Assembly: GCA_030656215.1 (NCBI GenBank)
Contig: JAUSOD010000088.1
Span: forward strand, 1-46,227
Length of the DNA stretch: 46,227 bases
From: Azoarcus sp.
GTDB taxonomy: Bacteria > Pseudomonadota > Gammaproteobacteria > Burkholderiales > Rhodocyclaceae
Direction of reading: 5' to 3'
Shown: in pieces, positions 10,211 through 18,028 of the stretch
How the letters are laid out: each line of letters opens with the position of its first letter
How positions within the stretch are numbered: the stretch's first letter is position 1
Notes under the pieces: model-generated
The model's database searches: none
What the model saw: only the letters and a program-made list of their open reading frames with translations
Told to the model about the DNA's origin: nothing
Position numbers and translations under genes: made by a program

Positions 10211-11479
10211 ATGCCGGAAAAGAAGACGGGCGGCGACAAGCTGCTTTACTGCTCGTTTTGTGGCAAGAGTCAGCATGAAGTACGCAAGCTCATTGCCGGT
10301 CCCTCCGTCTTCATTTGCGACGAGTGCATCGAGTTGTGCAACGACATCATCCGTGAGGAAATCGCGGGCGATGCTGGTTCGGAGAGCGTCAAGGGGCAGC
10401 TGCCAACGCCGCAGGAGATCTGCGACATTCTCGATCAGTACGTGATCGGGCAATCCAAGGCCAAGCGCAACCTGTCTGTTGCGGTGTACAACCATTACAA
10501 GCGCCTTCGTCATCTGAGCGACAGCAAGGATGAAGTCGAGCTGTCCAAGAGCAACATCCTGCTGATCGGCCCCACGGGTTCGGGCAAGACACTGCTTGCG
10601 CAGACCTTGGCGCGCTTGCTCAATGTGCCTTTCGTGATGGCCGATGCCACCACGCTGACCGAAGCAGGTTACGTGGGTGAGGACGTCGAGAACATCATCC
10701 AGAAGCTGCTGCAGAAATGCGACTATGACGTCGAGAAAGCGCAGCGCGGCATCGTCTATATCGACGAGATCGACAAGATTTCGCGCAAGGCCGACAACCC
10801 TTCGATTACTCGTGACGTGTCGGGCGAAGGTGTCCAGCAGGCGCTGCTGAAGTTGGTGGAAGGTACGATTGCATCGATTCCGCCGCAAGGTGGGCGCAAG
10901 CACCCCAACCAGGATTTCATCCAGGTCGATACCACCAACGTGCTGTTCATCTGCGGCGGTGCGTTCGACGGGCTGGACAAGGTGATCCGCAACCGGACCG
11001 AGAAAGTCGGTATCGGTTTCGGCGCCGAAGTCAAAAGTAGTGAAAGCAAGAGTGTGACCGAAGCCTTCCGCCAGGTGGAGCCCGAGGATCTGATCAAGTT
11101 CGGCTTGATCCCGGAGCTCATCGGCCGGCTGCCGGTGGTGGCCACGCTGCAGGAACTGGATGAGGAGGCGCTGATCCAGATCCTGGTCGAGCCCAAGAAT
11201 GCCCTGGTCAAGCAGTACCAGAAGCTCTTTTCGATGGAAGGCGTCGAGCTCGAAATTCGTGCTGCGGCGCTGCGTTCAGTTGCGCGCAAGGCAATCAAGC
11301 GCAAGACGGGTGCACGCGGACTGCGTTCGATACTCGAGGCCGCGCTGCTCGACATCATGTACGACTTGCCTACAATGGAAGGCGTCTCCAAGGTCGTGAT
11401 CGATGAGAGCACTATTGAGGAAGGTGCCCGCCCGCTGTTGATCTATGCTGATCAACAGAAGGTTTCCGGCTCCAACTGA
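10211..11479 (+). CDS. clpX: ATP-dependent protease ATP-binding subunit ClpX
   Basis: A 422-residue AAA+ unfoldase. The N-terminal zinc-binding domain has Cys14, Cys17, Cys36 and Cys39. Walker A is GPTGSGKT (120-127) and Walker B is [11 protein letters not shown]. It unfolds and feeds substrates to ClpP. A purine-rich site (AGGAGAACC) stands before the ATG. Full length with no anomalies. Confidence 0.98.
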   Translation: MPEKKTGGDKLLYCSFCGKSQHEVRKLIAGPSVFICDECIELCNDIIREEIAGDAGSESVKGQLPTPQEICDILDQYVIGQSKAKRNLSVAVYNHYKRLRHLSDSKDEVELSKSNILLIGPTGSGKTLLAQTLARLLNVPFVMADATTLTEAGYVGEDVENIIQKLLQKCDYDVEKAQRGIVYIDEIDKISRKADNPSITRDVSGEGVQQALLKLVEGTIASIPPQGGRKHPNQDFIQVDTTNVLFICGGAFDGLDKVIRNRTEKVGIGFGAEVKSSESKSVTEAFRQVEPEDLIKFGLIPELIGRLPVVATLQELDEEALIQILVEPKNALVKQYQKLFSMEGVELEIRAAALRSVARKAIKRKTGARGLRSILEAALLDIMYDLPTMEGVSKVVIDESTIEEGARPLLIYADQQKVSGSN

Positions 11480-11495
11480 GTCGCTTCACCCGCCA

Positions 11496-11523
11496 CTTGA
11501 ATTCCCGGGTCACGCCCGCATAT
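11496..11523 (+). promoter_or_regulatory. Sigma-32-like heat-shock promoter of lon
   Basis: CTTGAA (11496-11501) and CCGCATAT (11516-11523) are separated by 14 bp. The RpoH consensus is CTTGAA and CCCCATNT with a similar spacing; only one base of the -10 differs. The predicted start near 11530 leaves a leader of about 25 nt before the lon ATG at 11555 and excludes the upstream in-frame ATG at 11522. Confidence 0.6.
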
Positions 11524-11534
11524 GGGTGTGACCC
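11507..11534. repeat. Inverted repeat overlapping the lon promoter
   Basis: 11507-11517 and 11524-11534 pair over 11 bp (one G-T mismatch) around a 6-nt loop. It could attenuate transcripts arriving from clpX or act as an operator over the -10 element. There is no T-run, so a strong terminator is unlikely. Confidence 0.5.
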
Positions 11535-11554
11535 TTATCGGAAGGAAAAAGAAA

Positions 11555-13978
11555 ATGTCGGGCCCTGCTGACCTCCCCAACGAGCAAATGGAACTGCCGC
11601 TGCTGCCACTGCGCGACGTGGTGGTGTTTCCGCACATGGTTATCCCGCTCTTCGTGGGCCGGCCCAAGTCGATCAAGGCGCTGGAAAATGCGATGGAAGC
11701 CGGCAAGAGCATCCTGCTTGTCGCGCAGAAATCTGCCGCCAAGGATGAGCCATCCATCGAGGATCTCTACGACATCGGTTGTGTGGCCAATATCCTGCAG
11801 ATGTTGAAGCTGCCGGACGGCACGATCAAGGTGCTGGTCGAAGGCGTGCAACGCGCGCGCATCGATTCGGTCGACGATCTGCGTCACCTGTTTGTGGCCA
11901 AGGCTACGCCGGTGCCACTGGCAGACGTCGACAACACTGAAGTCGAGGCCATGCGTCGGGCGATCATCGCCCAGTTCGACCAGTACGTGAAACTGAACAA
12001 GAAGATTCCGCCCGAGATCCTGACCTCGCTGGCGGGCATCGAAGAGCCGGGTCGTCTGGCTGACACCATTGCAGCGCACTTGCCGCTCAAGCTCGAGCAG
12101 AAGCAGGAAGTGCTGGAGATGTTCGACGTCAATGAGCGTCTGGACAAACTGCTTTCCCAACTCGAAACCGAACTCGACATCCTGCAGGTGGAAAAGCGCA
12201 TCCGTGGCCGCGTCAAGCGCCAGATGGAGAAGAGTCAGCGCGAGTACTACCTGAACGAGCAGGTCAAGGCGATCCAGAAGGAACTCGGAGAAGGCGAGGA
12301 AGGTGCCGATCTCGAGGAAATGGACAAGAAGATCAAGTCCGCCGGCATGCCCAAGGAAGCCTTGGCAAAGGCGCAGGCGGAGTTCAAGAAGCTGCGCCTG
12401 ATGTCGCCGATGTCGGCCGAAGCCACCGTGGTACGCAACTACATCGACATTCTACTCGGCCTGCCGTGGAAGAAAAAGTCGCGGGTCAGCAAGGATCTGG
12501 CCGAAGCCGAGGTCGTGCTCGACAAGGACCACTACGGTCTTGAGCGGGTCAAGGAACGCATCCTCGAGTATCTTGCCGTGCAACAGCGTGTCGACAAGGT
12601 GAAGGCGCCGATCCTGTGTCTGGTTGGCCCCCCGGGTGTGGGCAAGACCTCGCTTGGGCAGTCGATTGCAAAGGCTACCAACCGCAAGTTCGTGCGGATG
12701 GCGCTTGGTGGGGTGCGGGACGAGGCCGAAATTCGCGGCCACCGTCGCACCTACATCGGATCGATGCCGGGCAAGATCTTGCAGAACATGACTAAGGTCG
12801 GGGTCAAGAACCCCCTGTTCCTGCTCGACGAGGTCGACAAACTGGGCATGGATTTCCGCGGCGACCCGTCATCGGCGCTGCTTGAAGTGCTTGATCCCGA
12901 ACAGAATCACACTTTCCAGGACCATTACGTCGAGGTCGATTTCGACTTGTCTGATGTGATGTTCGTCGCCACCGCAAATACGCTGAACATTCCGGCTGCG
13001 CTGCTCGACCGTATGGAGGTGATTCGTCTGTCGGGTTACACCGAAGACGAGAAGGTGAATATCTCCTTGCGCTATCTGCTGCCCAAGCAGATGAAGAACA
13101 ACGGCCTCAAGCCGGAAGAGCTTTCGGTTACCGAAGATGCGCTGCGTGACGTGTGTCGCTATTACACGCGTGAGGCTGGGGTGCGGAGCATGGAGCGTGA
13201 GATCTCCAAGATCTGCCGCAAGGTGGTCAAGTCGCTGGTGCTCAAGGCTCGCAATACAAAGATTGTGGTCAACGCCAAGAACCTCGACAAGTATCTGGGG
13301 GTGCGCAAGTACAGCTTCGGTATTGCCGAGAAGCAGAACCAGGTAGGCCAGGTTACTGGCCTTGCGTGGACGGAGGTTGGCGGTGAGTTGCTGACAGTCG
13401 AAGCGGTCGTGTTGCCTGGCAAGGGCAAGATCATGACCACCGGCAAGCTCGGCGAGGTGATGCAGGAGTCCATTCAGGCAGCGTTGTCGGTGGTGCGCAA
13501 GCGCGCCCGTTCGCTGGGTATCGAGGACGACTTCTACCAGAAGAGCGACATTCACATTCACTTGCCCGAGGGTGCGATTCCCAAGGACGGCCCCTCGGCG
13601 GGTGGCGCAATCACGACCGCTCTGGTGTCCGTGCTGACGGGAATCCCGGTGTGTTGCGATGTGGCGATGACGGGCGAGATCACCTTGCGTGGCGAAATTC
13701 TGCCCATTGGCGGACTGAAGGAAAAACTCTTGGCCGCTGTTCGTGGCGGGATTGCACGTGCACTGATTCCTGAAGAAAACGTCAAGGATCTGGCCGAAAT
13801 CCCCGACAACATCAAGAATGCGATCGAGATCATTCCGGTTAAGTGGATCGATCAAGTCCTTGATCTTGCGCTGGAACGTAAGCCCGCTGCACTCCCCGAT
13901 GTTGTCCCGGCAGTTGCGCCGGCGGCTGCTCCGGCCGAAGAGGCTGCTCCCAAGACAAAGAGTCTGCGCGCGCACTAA
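11555..13978 (+). CDS. lon: ATP-dependent protease Lon
   Basis: An 807-residue LonA protease. The N-terminal substrate-binding domain starts with LPLLPLRDVVVFPHM. The AAA+ module has Walker A GPPGVGKT near residue 360. The C-terminal peptidase domain has catalytic Ser681 in PKDGPSAGG, matching Ser679 of E. coli. The start at 11555 is preferred because GGAAGG lies just upstream and a heat-shock-type promoter overlaps the alternative ATG at 11522. The last 30 residues form an Ala/Pro-rich tail (PAVAPAAAPAEEAAPK) beyond the conserved domain. It degrades misfolded and regulatory proteins. Confidence 0.98.
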   Translation: MSGPADLPNEQMELPLLPLRDVVVFPHMVIPLFVGRPKSIKALENAMEAGKSILLVAQKSAAKDEPSIEDLYDIGCVANILQMLKLPDGTIKVLVEGVQRARIDSVDDLRHLFVAKATPVPLADVDNTEVEAMRRAIIAQFDQYVKLNKKIPPEILTSLAGIEEPGRLADTIAAHLPLKLEQKQEVLEMFDVNERLDKLLSQLETELDILQVEKRIRGRVKRQMEKSQREYYLNEQVKAIQKELGEGEEGADLEEMDKKIKSAGMPKEALAKAQAEFKKLRLMSPMSAEATVVRNYIDILLGLPWKKKSRVSKDLAEAEVVLDKDHYGLERVKERILEYLAVQQRVDKVKAPILCLVGPPGVGKTSLGQSIAKATNRKFVRMALGGVRDEAEIRGHRRTYIGSMPGKILQNMTKVGVKNPLFLLDEVDKLGMDFRGDPSSALLEVLDPEQNHTFQDHYVEVDFDLSDVMFVATANTLNIPAALLDRMEVIRLSGYTEDEKVNISLRYLLPKQMKNNGLKPEELSVTEDALRDVCRYYTREAGVRSMEREISKICRKVVKSLVLKARNTKIVVNAKNLDKYLGVRKYSFGIAEKQNQVGQVTGLAWTEVGGELLTVEAVVLPGKGKIMTTGKLGEVMQESIQAALSVVRKRARSLGIEDDFYQKSDIHIHLPEGAIPKDGPSAGGAITTALVSVLTGIPVCCDVAMTGEITLRGEILPIGGLKEKLLAAVRGGIARALIPEENVKDLAEIPDNIKNAIEIIPVKWIDQVLDLALERKPAALPDVVPAVAPAAAPAEEAAPKTKSLRAH

Positions 13979-14011
13979 GCCTCGCTTCATTCTGGCAGCT
14001 TGTGAAAAAGC

Positions 14012-14042
14012 CACTGCAGCCGTGCGAAAGCACGCTGCAGTG
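14012..14042 (+). terminator. Hairpin downstream of lon
   Basis: A 13-bp stem with one bulged C, closed by a GAAA tetraloop (14026-14029). No U-tract follows. It is probably a 3'-end stabilising or weak terminator structure between lon and hupB. Confidence 0.5.
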
Positions 14043-14046
14043 CGCC

Positions 14047-14076
14047 TTGACACTCTGGATTTCCGCAAGCTATAAA
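14047..14076 (+). promoter_or_regulatory. Sigma-70 promoter of hupB
   Basis: A perfect TTGACA (14047-14052) and TATAAA (14071-14076) are spaced by 18 bp. The predicted start is near 14083, giving a leader of about 98 nt. Confidence 0.75.
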
Positions 14077-14180
14077 GACCACGGTTTATGCAGGACGACA
14101 GAGATAGCCCGGAAGGTCGCGCTGTTTCTGAGCTTCGCCGGGTTATTTCTATTGCGATCCACACCAGAAGGGGGCTAGAA

Positions 14181-14453
14181 GTGAACAAATCCGAATTGAT
14201 CGACGCCATTGCCAAGCAGGCTGATATTTCCAAGGCCGCTGCCGGAAAGGTGCTCGATGCGACCATTGAATCCGTCAAACAGGCGCTCAAGCAGGAGGAC
14301 TCCGTGACCCTGGTCGGGTTCGGTACCTTTTACGTCGGCGATCGGGTTGCCCGGACAGGCCGTAATCCGCGCACGGGAAAGAACATCAAGATCAAGGCGG
14401 CCAAGGTGCCTAAATTCAGGGCTGGCAAAGGCCTGAAAGATGCAGTAAACTGA
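14181..14453 (+). CDS. hupB: DNA-binding protein HU
   Basis: A 90-residue histone-like protein. The N-terminus [17 protein letters not shown] and the DNA-binding arm [18 protein letters not shown] are diagnostic for HU-beta. It binds and bends DNA as a dimer in the nucleoid. The start is a GTG at 14181 with an AGGGGG site upstream. An ORF starting at the ATG 14088 would add 31 residues that do not belong to the family. It has its own strong promoter and is followed by tRNA-Val 40 bp downstream. Confidence 0.96.
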   Translation: MNKSELIDAIAKQADISKAAAGKVLDATIESVKQALKQEDSVTLVGFGTFYVGDRVARTGRNPRTGKNIKIKAAKVPKFRAGKGLKDAVN

Positions 14454-14493
14454 GCGGCTTCGTTGAGCTGAAGTTAGTATTTTGCTCAAGCAT

Positions 14494-14569
14494 GGGTGCT
14501 TAGCTCAGTTGGTAGAGCGTCGCCCTTACAAGGCGAATGTCGGCGGTTCGACCCCGTCAGCACCCACCA
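14494..14569 (+). tRNA. tRNA-Val(TAC)
   Basis: A 76-nt cloverleaf. The acceptor GGGTGCT pairs with AGCACCC, the D-arm contains AGCTCAGTTGGTAGAGC, the anticodon loop is CTTACAA (anticodon TAC, valine), the T-loop is GTTCGAC, and CCA is encoded. Its 3' end is the left attachment site of the integrated element downstream. Confidence 0.97.
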
Positions 14570-14570
14570 G
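14556..14570. other. attL core (3' end of tRNA-Val)
   Basis: GTCAGCACCCACCAG at the tRNA 3' end recurs at 22638-22651 with one C missing. Together with the integrase gene just inside and matched arm sites at both ends, this marks the left border of the element. Confidence 0.65.
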
Positions 14571-14586
14571 TTACTCGTGTCACCCA

Positions 14587-14652
14587 GTGTCAGGCAGTAC
14601 CAGAAACCCGCACAGCTCAAGGCTTTGCGGGTTTTTTCTTGTGTCAGGCAGT
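14587..14652. repeat. Direct repeats GTGTCAGGCAGT near attL
   Basis: GTGTCAGGCAGT is found at 14587-14598 and 14641-14652. GTGTCACC-type half copies lie beside each (about 14577 and 14651). They flank the terminator at 14604-14637 and may be excisionase or integrase sites. Confidence 0.5.
14604..14637 (+). terminator. Element-borne terminator after tRNA-Val
   Basis: AAACCCGCA (14604-14612) pairs with TGCGGGTTT (14626-14634), followed by a run of T. It replaces the native terminator that the insertion displaced to 22659-22683, so the tRNA transcript still ends correctly. Confidence 0.8.
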
Positions 14653-14670
14653 GTCACCAAGGAGCATGCA

Positions 14671-14726
14671 ATACCGTCAAATTTGGCGGTACACCTGACG
14701 GTATACGCTACCCTTGACGGTATACC
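14671..14726. repeat. Left integrase arm-type sites / int promoter region
   Basis: Three copies of a TTGACGGTAT motif: inverted at 14671-14680, direct at 14696-14706 (TGACGGTATAC) and at 14714-14726 (TTGACGGTATACC). The same motif occurs twice at the right end. Their position just before int suggests both arm binding and autoregulation. Confidence 0.65.
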
Positions 14727-14755
14727 GCCAGAACGGGCGCCGTGAGGATACCGCC

Positions 14756-15982
14756 ATGCCACTGACCGACACCGCCATACGTAAGGCCCAGCCGGGAGAG
14801 AAGGCCCGCAAGCTGGCCGACGAGCGCGGGCTGTACCTGTTGATCCAGCCGACCGGCGGAAAGCTCTGGAGGCTGGATTACCGCTTCGACGGCAAGCGCA
14901 AGACGCTCGCACTGGGCGCATACCCTGATGTGACCCTTGCGGCCGCCCGTAGGGCTCGCGATCAGGCCCGCGAACAGATCGCATCCGGTGATGATCCCAG
15001 CGCGGTCCGCAAAATCGAAAAGCTCAACCGTGTGTGTGAGGTGGCGAACTCGTTCGAGGTCATTGCTCGCGAGTGGCACAAGATGAAATCCACGGCGTGG
15101 ACCGAGTCGACCAGGCTCAAAACCCTGGCGGTGCTGCAGAACGATCTCTTTCCCTGGCTCGGAAGCCGCCCCATCGTCGAGATCAATGCCCCTGACCTGC
15201 TGGTAACCCTGCGCCGGATCGAGGCCCGCGGCGCCGTGGATAGCGCGCACCGGGCCAAGCAGATTGCCGGGCAGGTGTTCCGCTACGGCGTCGCCACCGG
15301 CAGGGCAGAGCGCAACCCGGCCGCCGATCTGCTTGGCGCGCTGGCGCCGGTAGCCAAGGTGCACTTTGCCGCGATCACCGAGCCGGGCGGTGTCGGCCCG
15401 CTGCTGCGCGCCATCGATGGCTACAAGGGCTCCTTCATCGTGCGCTGTGCCCTGCGCCTGGCACCGATGCTGTTCGTGCGCCCTGGCGAACTCAGGCAGG
15501 CGGAATGGTGCGAGATCGACCTTGACCAGGCGGAGTGGAGGATACCGGCGGAGAAGATGAAAAAGCGCCGTGACTTCATCGTTCCGCTCGCTACGCAGGC
15601 GGTGGCGATCCTGGCCGAGCTGCAGCCCTTCACCGGGCATGGGCGGTATGTTTTCCAAGGCGTGCACGATCACGGGCGCCCGATGTCGGATAACACCGTG
15701 AACAACGCACTCCGCCGGCTGGGCTACGACACCCGCACCGAGATTACCGGTCACGGCTTCAGGGCCATGGCGCGCACGATCCTGCATGAAAGCCTGGGTG
15801 TCGACGCTGCCGTGATCGAGCACCAGCTTGCGCACCGTGTGCCCGATACCCTGGGTGGCGCCTACAACCGGACGAAGTTCCTACCCCAGCGCAAGGCAAT
15901 GATGCAGCAATGGGCGGACTGGCTAGACCAGGTGCGGAAGGGGGCCGATGTGATTCCTATGCAGCGATCACAGGTGAGGTGA
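14756..15982 (+). CDS. int: P4-type tyrosine recombinase (integrase)
   Basis: A 408-residue integrase. It has an N-terminal arm-binding DUF4102-like domain (residues 1-85, with LYLLIQPTGGKLWRLDYRF and LGAYPDVTLAAAR), a SAM-like core-binding domain (about 100-190) and a catalytic domain. Active-site residues visible are Arg242 (VRPGELR), His333 and Arg336 (HGFR), His356/His360 and Tyr370 (GAYNRT). The start at 14756 has GAGGA upstream; an upstream opening through the arm repeats is unlikely to be used. It inserts and excises the element at tRNA-Val. Confidence 0.95.
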   Translation: MPLTDTAIRKAQPGEKARKLADERGLYLLIQPTGGKLWRLDYRFDGKRKTLALGAYPDVTLAAARRARDQAREQIASGDDPSAVRKIEKLNRVCEVANSFEVIAREWHKMKSTAWTESTRLKTLAVLQNDLFPWLGSRPIVEINAPDLLVTLRRIEARGAVDSAHRAKQIAGQVFRYGVATGRAERNPAADLLGALAPVAKVHFAAITEPGGVGPLLRAIDGYKGSFIVRCALRLAPMLFVRPGELRQAEWCEIDLDQAEWRIPAEKMKKRRDFIVPLATQAVAILAELQPFTGHGRYVFQGVHDHGRPMSDNTVNNALRRLGYDTRTEITGHGFRAMARTILHESLGVDAAVIEHQLAHRVPDTLGGAYNRTKFLPQRKAMMQQWADWLDQVRKGADVIPMQRSQVR

Positions 15983-15986
15983 AGCG

Positions 15987-16505
15987 ATGGCGAATTACGA
16001 TCCTCTATGGACGGCGGAACAGGCTCACGCCGCAAGCCTTGAAGAATCGGCCCGGCTTGGCCGCGATGGTGTAGAGGGACCTAATTCTGCTTTCTTCCAA
16101 TGGTATGCCCACCACGTGTTGGTGGCTTACGGAAAACAGTACGCAGAAGGCGATAAGTTCGCCCTCATGGCTGCAATATCGGAGTGCGCGCGAGCGGATC
16201 TTCCCTTGCCGGAATGGGCTGCGCGTGCCTACTTGTCAGCCTTTCAAAGTGTCGTCGGAGCTAAGTCGAAGAGTTGGGATAAAGTGTTTGGAGAGCCTTA
16301 CCCGAAGGGTACACAGCTCGCGCCGTTGGCAAAAAAGCGAAATATGAAATTTGCGGTTTGGATCCGGGTGAATGGAATTCTGGGAAGCGAGCCAGGCGTG
16401 GCAATCGATACTGGCCTTTTTGAAAGGGTGGGAAAAGAGTTCAATCTCGGAAAGACCTTGGCTTCCGAGTATTACTACGAGGCCAAAAGAATACTCTCTA
16501 GGTAA
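15987..16505 (+). CDS. Hypothetical protein next to integrase
   Basis: A 172-residue soluble protein, unrecognised. It starts 4 nt after int with a purine-rich site in the end of int, so it is probably co-transcribed. It is rich in aromatic residues (FFQWYAHHVL, SEYYYEAKRIL) and mostly helical by eye. The base composition is lower in GC than int, suggesting a different history. A 7-bp hairpin (16506-16512 with 16529-16535) follows the stop. A role in excision control or defence is possible but unsupported. Confidence 0.75.
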   Translation: MANYDPLWTAEQAHAASLEESARLGRDGVEGPNSAFFQWYAHHVLVAYGKQYAEGDKFALMAAISECARADLPLPEWAARAYLSAFQSVVGAKSKSWDKVFGEPYPKGTQLAPLAKKRNMKFAVWIRVNGILGSEPGVAIDTGLFERVGKEFNLGKTLASEYYYEAKRILSR

Positions 16506-16560
16506 TTTCCGCGAACTTTGAGAATTCTGCGGAAAGACTAGAAAGTGCTAAATCGATTTA

Positions 16561-16601
16561 ATCGCTCCATGTCGCGCCACCAAGGCGCATCAAGGAGCGA
16601 T
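16561..16601 (+). promoter_or_regulatory. Hairpin sequestering the alpA ribosome site
   Basis: ATCGCTCC (16561-16568) pairs with GGAGCGAT (16594-16601), and inside it GCGCC (16574-16578) pairs with GGCGC (16584-16588). The right arm contains the GGAG Shine-Dalgarno of alpA (ATG at 16604), so translation would be blocked when folded. As DNA it could also be an operator. Confidence 0.5.
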
Positions 16602-16603
16602 CA

Positions 16604-16840
16604 ATGCAACCACCTAGCAACACCATACCCGCAGCCCTGGCGAACTTCGATAGCTTGCCAGATTCGGCAATGGTCGACGTCAAGACCGTTGCCGCCATTC
16701 TAGGCAAATCCGAATCCTCAATCTGGCGTGATGCCAGAACCGGTAAGTTTCCGCGCCCGATCAAGACCGGCCCGGCCTGCACCAGGTGGAAAGTAGCCGC
16801 GGTCCGCGGCCACTTGGCATCACTTGAGGTGCCGGCATGA
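16604..16840 (+). CDS. alpA: AlpA-family transcriptional regulator
   Basis: A 78-residue MerR-like winged HTH protein of the AlpA/phage excisionase-regulator type. The core VDVKTVAAILGKSESSIWRD, then GKFPRPIKTGP and a final TRWKVAAVRGHL, is diagnostic. AlpA proteins activate integrase/excision genes or act as excisionases in P4-like elements. AAGGAG lies 8 nt before the ATG, inside a potential hairpin. Confidence 0.92.
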   Translation: MQPPSNTIPAALANFDSLPDSAMVDVKTVAAILGKSESSIWRDARTGKFPRPIKTGPACTRWKVAAVRGHLASLEVPA

Positions 16841-16901
16841 TTCGCTTGACACGGTCGACCACCTCCCGGCACTATCCAGCCTGCCTGCAAACAACAGGCA
16901 A

Positions 16902-16928
16902 CGGGATTGGCGTCCCGAACGACCAAGG
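16902..16928 (+). promoter_or_regulatory. seqA-like sequence, complementary to the immunity RNA
   Basis: Contains CGGGATTGGCGT (16902-16913) and GACCAAGG (16921-16928). Both are exact complements of segments of the downstream RNA (17039-17050 and 17026-17033). This mirrors seqA of phage P4. Confidence 0.6.
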
Positions 16929-16959
16929 CGGACATGTCCGCCACCCTGGCGGATTTTTT
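16927..16959 (+). terminator. Attenuator: terminator with alternative palindrome
   Basis: TCCGCCA (16937-16943) and TGGCGGA (16947-16953) form a 7-bp stem with a 3-nt loop followed by six T. The perfect 16-nt palindrome 16927-16942 uses the same left arm, so the two folds exclude each other. Pairing of the immunity RNA to seqA would decide between them (inference from P4). Confidence 0.7.
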
Positions 16960-16987
16960 ACGTCCACCGCATGTGCTGCTCCGTCTA

Positions 16988-17063
16988 TGGCGGGCCGTGT
17001 GGGAGAGCCGCAAGGCTCGCCGGTTCCTTGGTCCCGGTACGCCAATCCCGCACGCGCCCGCCA
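16988..17063 (+). ncRNA. P4-like CI immunity RNA (candidate)
   Basis: A 76-nt self-contained fold. TGGCGGGC (16988-16995) pairs with GCCCGCCA (17056-17063); CGTGTGGGA (16996-17004) pairs with TCCCGCACG (17046-17054, one wobble); a GAGCC-GCAA-GGCTC hairpin sits inside (17005-17018). The exposed stretch 17026-17050 is complementary to sequences on both sides (seqA-like 16902-16928 and seqC-like 17069-17108). In phage P4 a processed CI RNA pairs in the same way and causes premature termination of the replication operon. A 185-codon reading frame crosses this region (16837-17394), but its upstream part looks like a translation of RNA structure. Confidence 0.65.
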
Positions 17064-17068
17064 CCCCC

Positions 17069-17108
17069 GATTGGCGTCGGGGAGCGGGATTCAAGCCGCA
17101 GACCAAGG
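17069..17108 (+). promoter_or_regulatory. seqC-like sequence over the next ribosome site
   Basis: GATTGGCGT (17069-17077) and GACCAAGG (17101-17108) again complement the immunity RNA candidate. The second overlaps the AAGGAG ribosome site of the gene at 17119, so pairing could also block its translation. Confidence 0.5.
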
Positions 17109-17118
17109 AGCATCAGCC

Positions 17119-17394
17119 ATGCGAACTACCGCATCGGGCACGCCTGCCCACGCCGCTACCACCCCCAGCAACACCCCCTATCCCTTCATGGTCCAGCTCT
17201 GCCTGGACCGCGCTCGCCGCGATCTGCGCCGGGCGTCCGCTGACATGAATCTTGACCCCCACGCGGAAGGTGTCATCTATGCGCTGTGGTACACCAGCGC
17301 CATTTCAGACGAGGACCGCTCTGCGATCCTCAACGAGCGCAGCTTCCTGTTCAAGCGCGCGGTCGAGCGCTTTGCCGGGCGGGGTGCAGCATGA
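17119..17394 (+). CDS. Small hypothetical protein, first gene of replication operon
   Basis: A 91-residue protein. The start at 17119 has CCAAGGAG about 9 nt upstream. The frame is open back to 16837, but that part spans the structured RNA region. The C-terminal two thirds look helical and conserved-like (LCLDRARRDLRRASADMN, WYTSAISDEDRSAIL, SFLFKRAVERF). It overlaps the next gene by ATGA, so it heads a tightly coupled operon that ends with the DUF3987 gene. Function unknown. Confidence 0.65.
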   Translation: MRTTASGTPAHAATTPSNTPYPFMVQLCLDRARRDLRRASADMNLDPHAEGVIYALWYTSAISDEDRSAILNERSFLFKRAVERFAGRGAA

Positions 17395-17771
17395 GCCAAC
17401 CCACTAGCCCCGCATCCGCTCAAGGCGCCAGCCGTTGCGCAGCAGCTGACGCGGTCGACAACATCGGCATCAAACTCGAAAGCGCCTACGGCATCGTAGA
17501 TTTGGTCGTAACCCTCGCGAATACCGGAGATATTGAATCTCTCTATGAGCACTCCCTGTCTTCGGCGCTCATCGAAGTGATGGATCGAATCAACGAAGCC
17601 CGCGCCCTGCTGGAAGCGGTCACTTTGACAGCGTACGCGGCCCCAAAGCTGCAGCAGGCGCTACAGGCCGCGCTTGTAGTGGTTGCTGGTTGCAATGCGG
17701 ACGGCGCCTTCATCGAGCAAGATCAGATCATCCGTGCGGCGCTGGCCGAGGCCGAAGGGGTCGCAGCATGA
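17391..17771 (+). CDS. Small hypothetical protein
   Basis: A 126-residue protein, predominantly helical, acidic and Ala-rich (ALIEVMDRINEARALLEAV, LQQALQAALVVVAG). It is unrecognised. ATGA overlaps with both neighbours show translational coupling. The spacing of its helices resembles small phage and satellite accessory proteins; nothing more specific can be said. Confidence 0.7.
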   Translation: MSQPTSPASAQGASRCAAADAVDNIGIKLESAYGIVDLVVTLANTGDIESLYEHSLSSALIEVMDRINEARALLEAVTLTAYAAPKLQQALQAALVVVAGCNADGAFIEQDQIIRAALAEAEGVAA

Positions 17772-18028
17772 ACACTCCAAATTGCGCACCAGCTGATTAC
17801 TTCGACTTCACGTCCGCCTCGATCAACGAGCTATGCAGGATTCGGGCGCAACTCCAAGGAGCGCTTGCACTGCTGAATGATGATGCCGAAGTGATCATCT
17901 ATGCACAGACGCTCGTGCGAATTGCGGACGAGATGATCAAAGAGTTCGTTACCCGCCTGGATAGGAACGCCTACGCCTACGTGTTGAAAGACGAGGTAGA
18001 TGGGGGAGGCGAACATGTCGCACGTTAA
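17768..18028 (+). CDS. Small hypothetical protein
   Basis: An 86-residue protein that looks like a helical bundle (INELCRIRAQLQGALALLND, LVRIADEMIKEFV). Its general character is similar to the preceding gene product, so the two may be distant relatives or partners. It starts by ATGA overlap, and its 3' end overlaps the next gene by 14 nt. Unrecognised. Confidence 0.7.
   Translation: MNTPNCAPADYFDFTSASINELCRIRAQLQGALALLNDDAEVIIYAQTLVRIADEMIKEFVTRLDRNAYAYVLKDEVDGGGEHVAR

Noticed and set aside
12869-14290. Long minus-strand ORF (473 codons) antisense to lon
   Set aside because: It lies opposite a certain gene and arises from GC-rich codon bias; no family features.
16837-17118. N-terminal 94 codons of the ORF ending at 17394
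   Set aside because: The stretch covers the terminator and immunity-RNA folds; the internal ATG at 17119 has the proper ribosome site.
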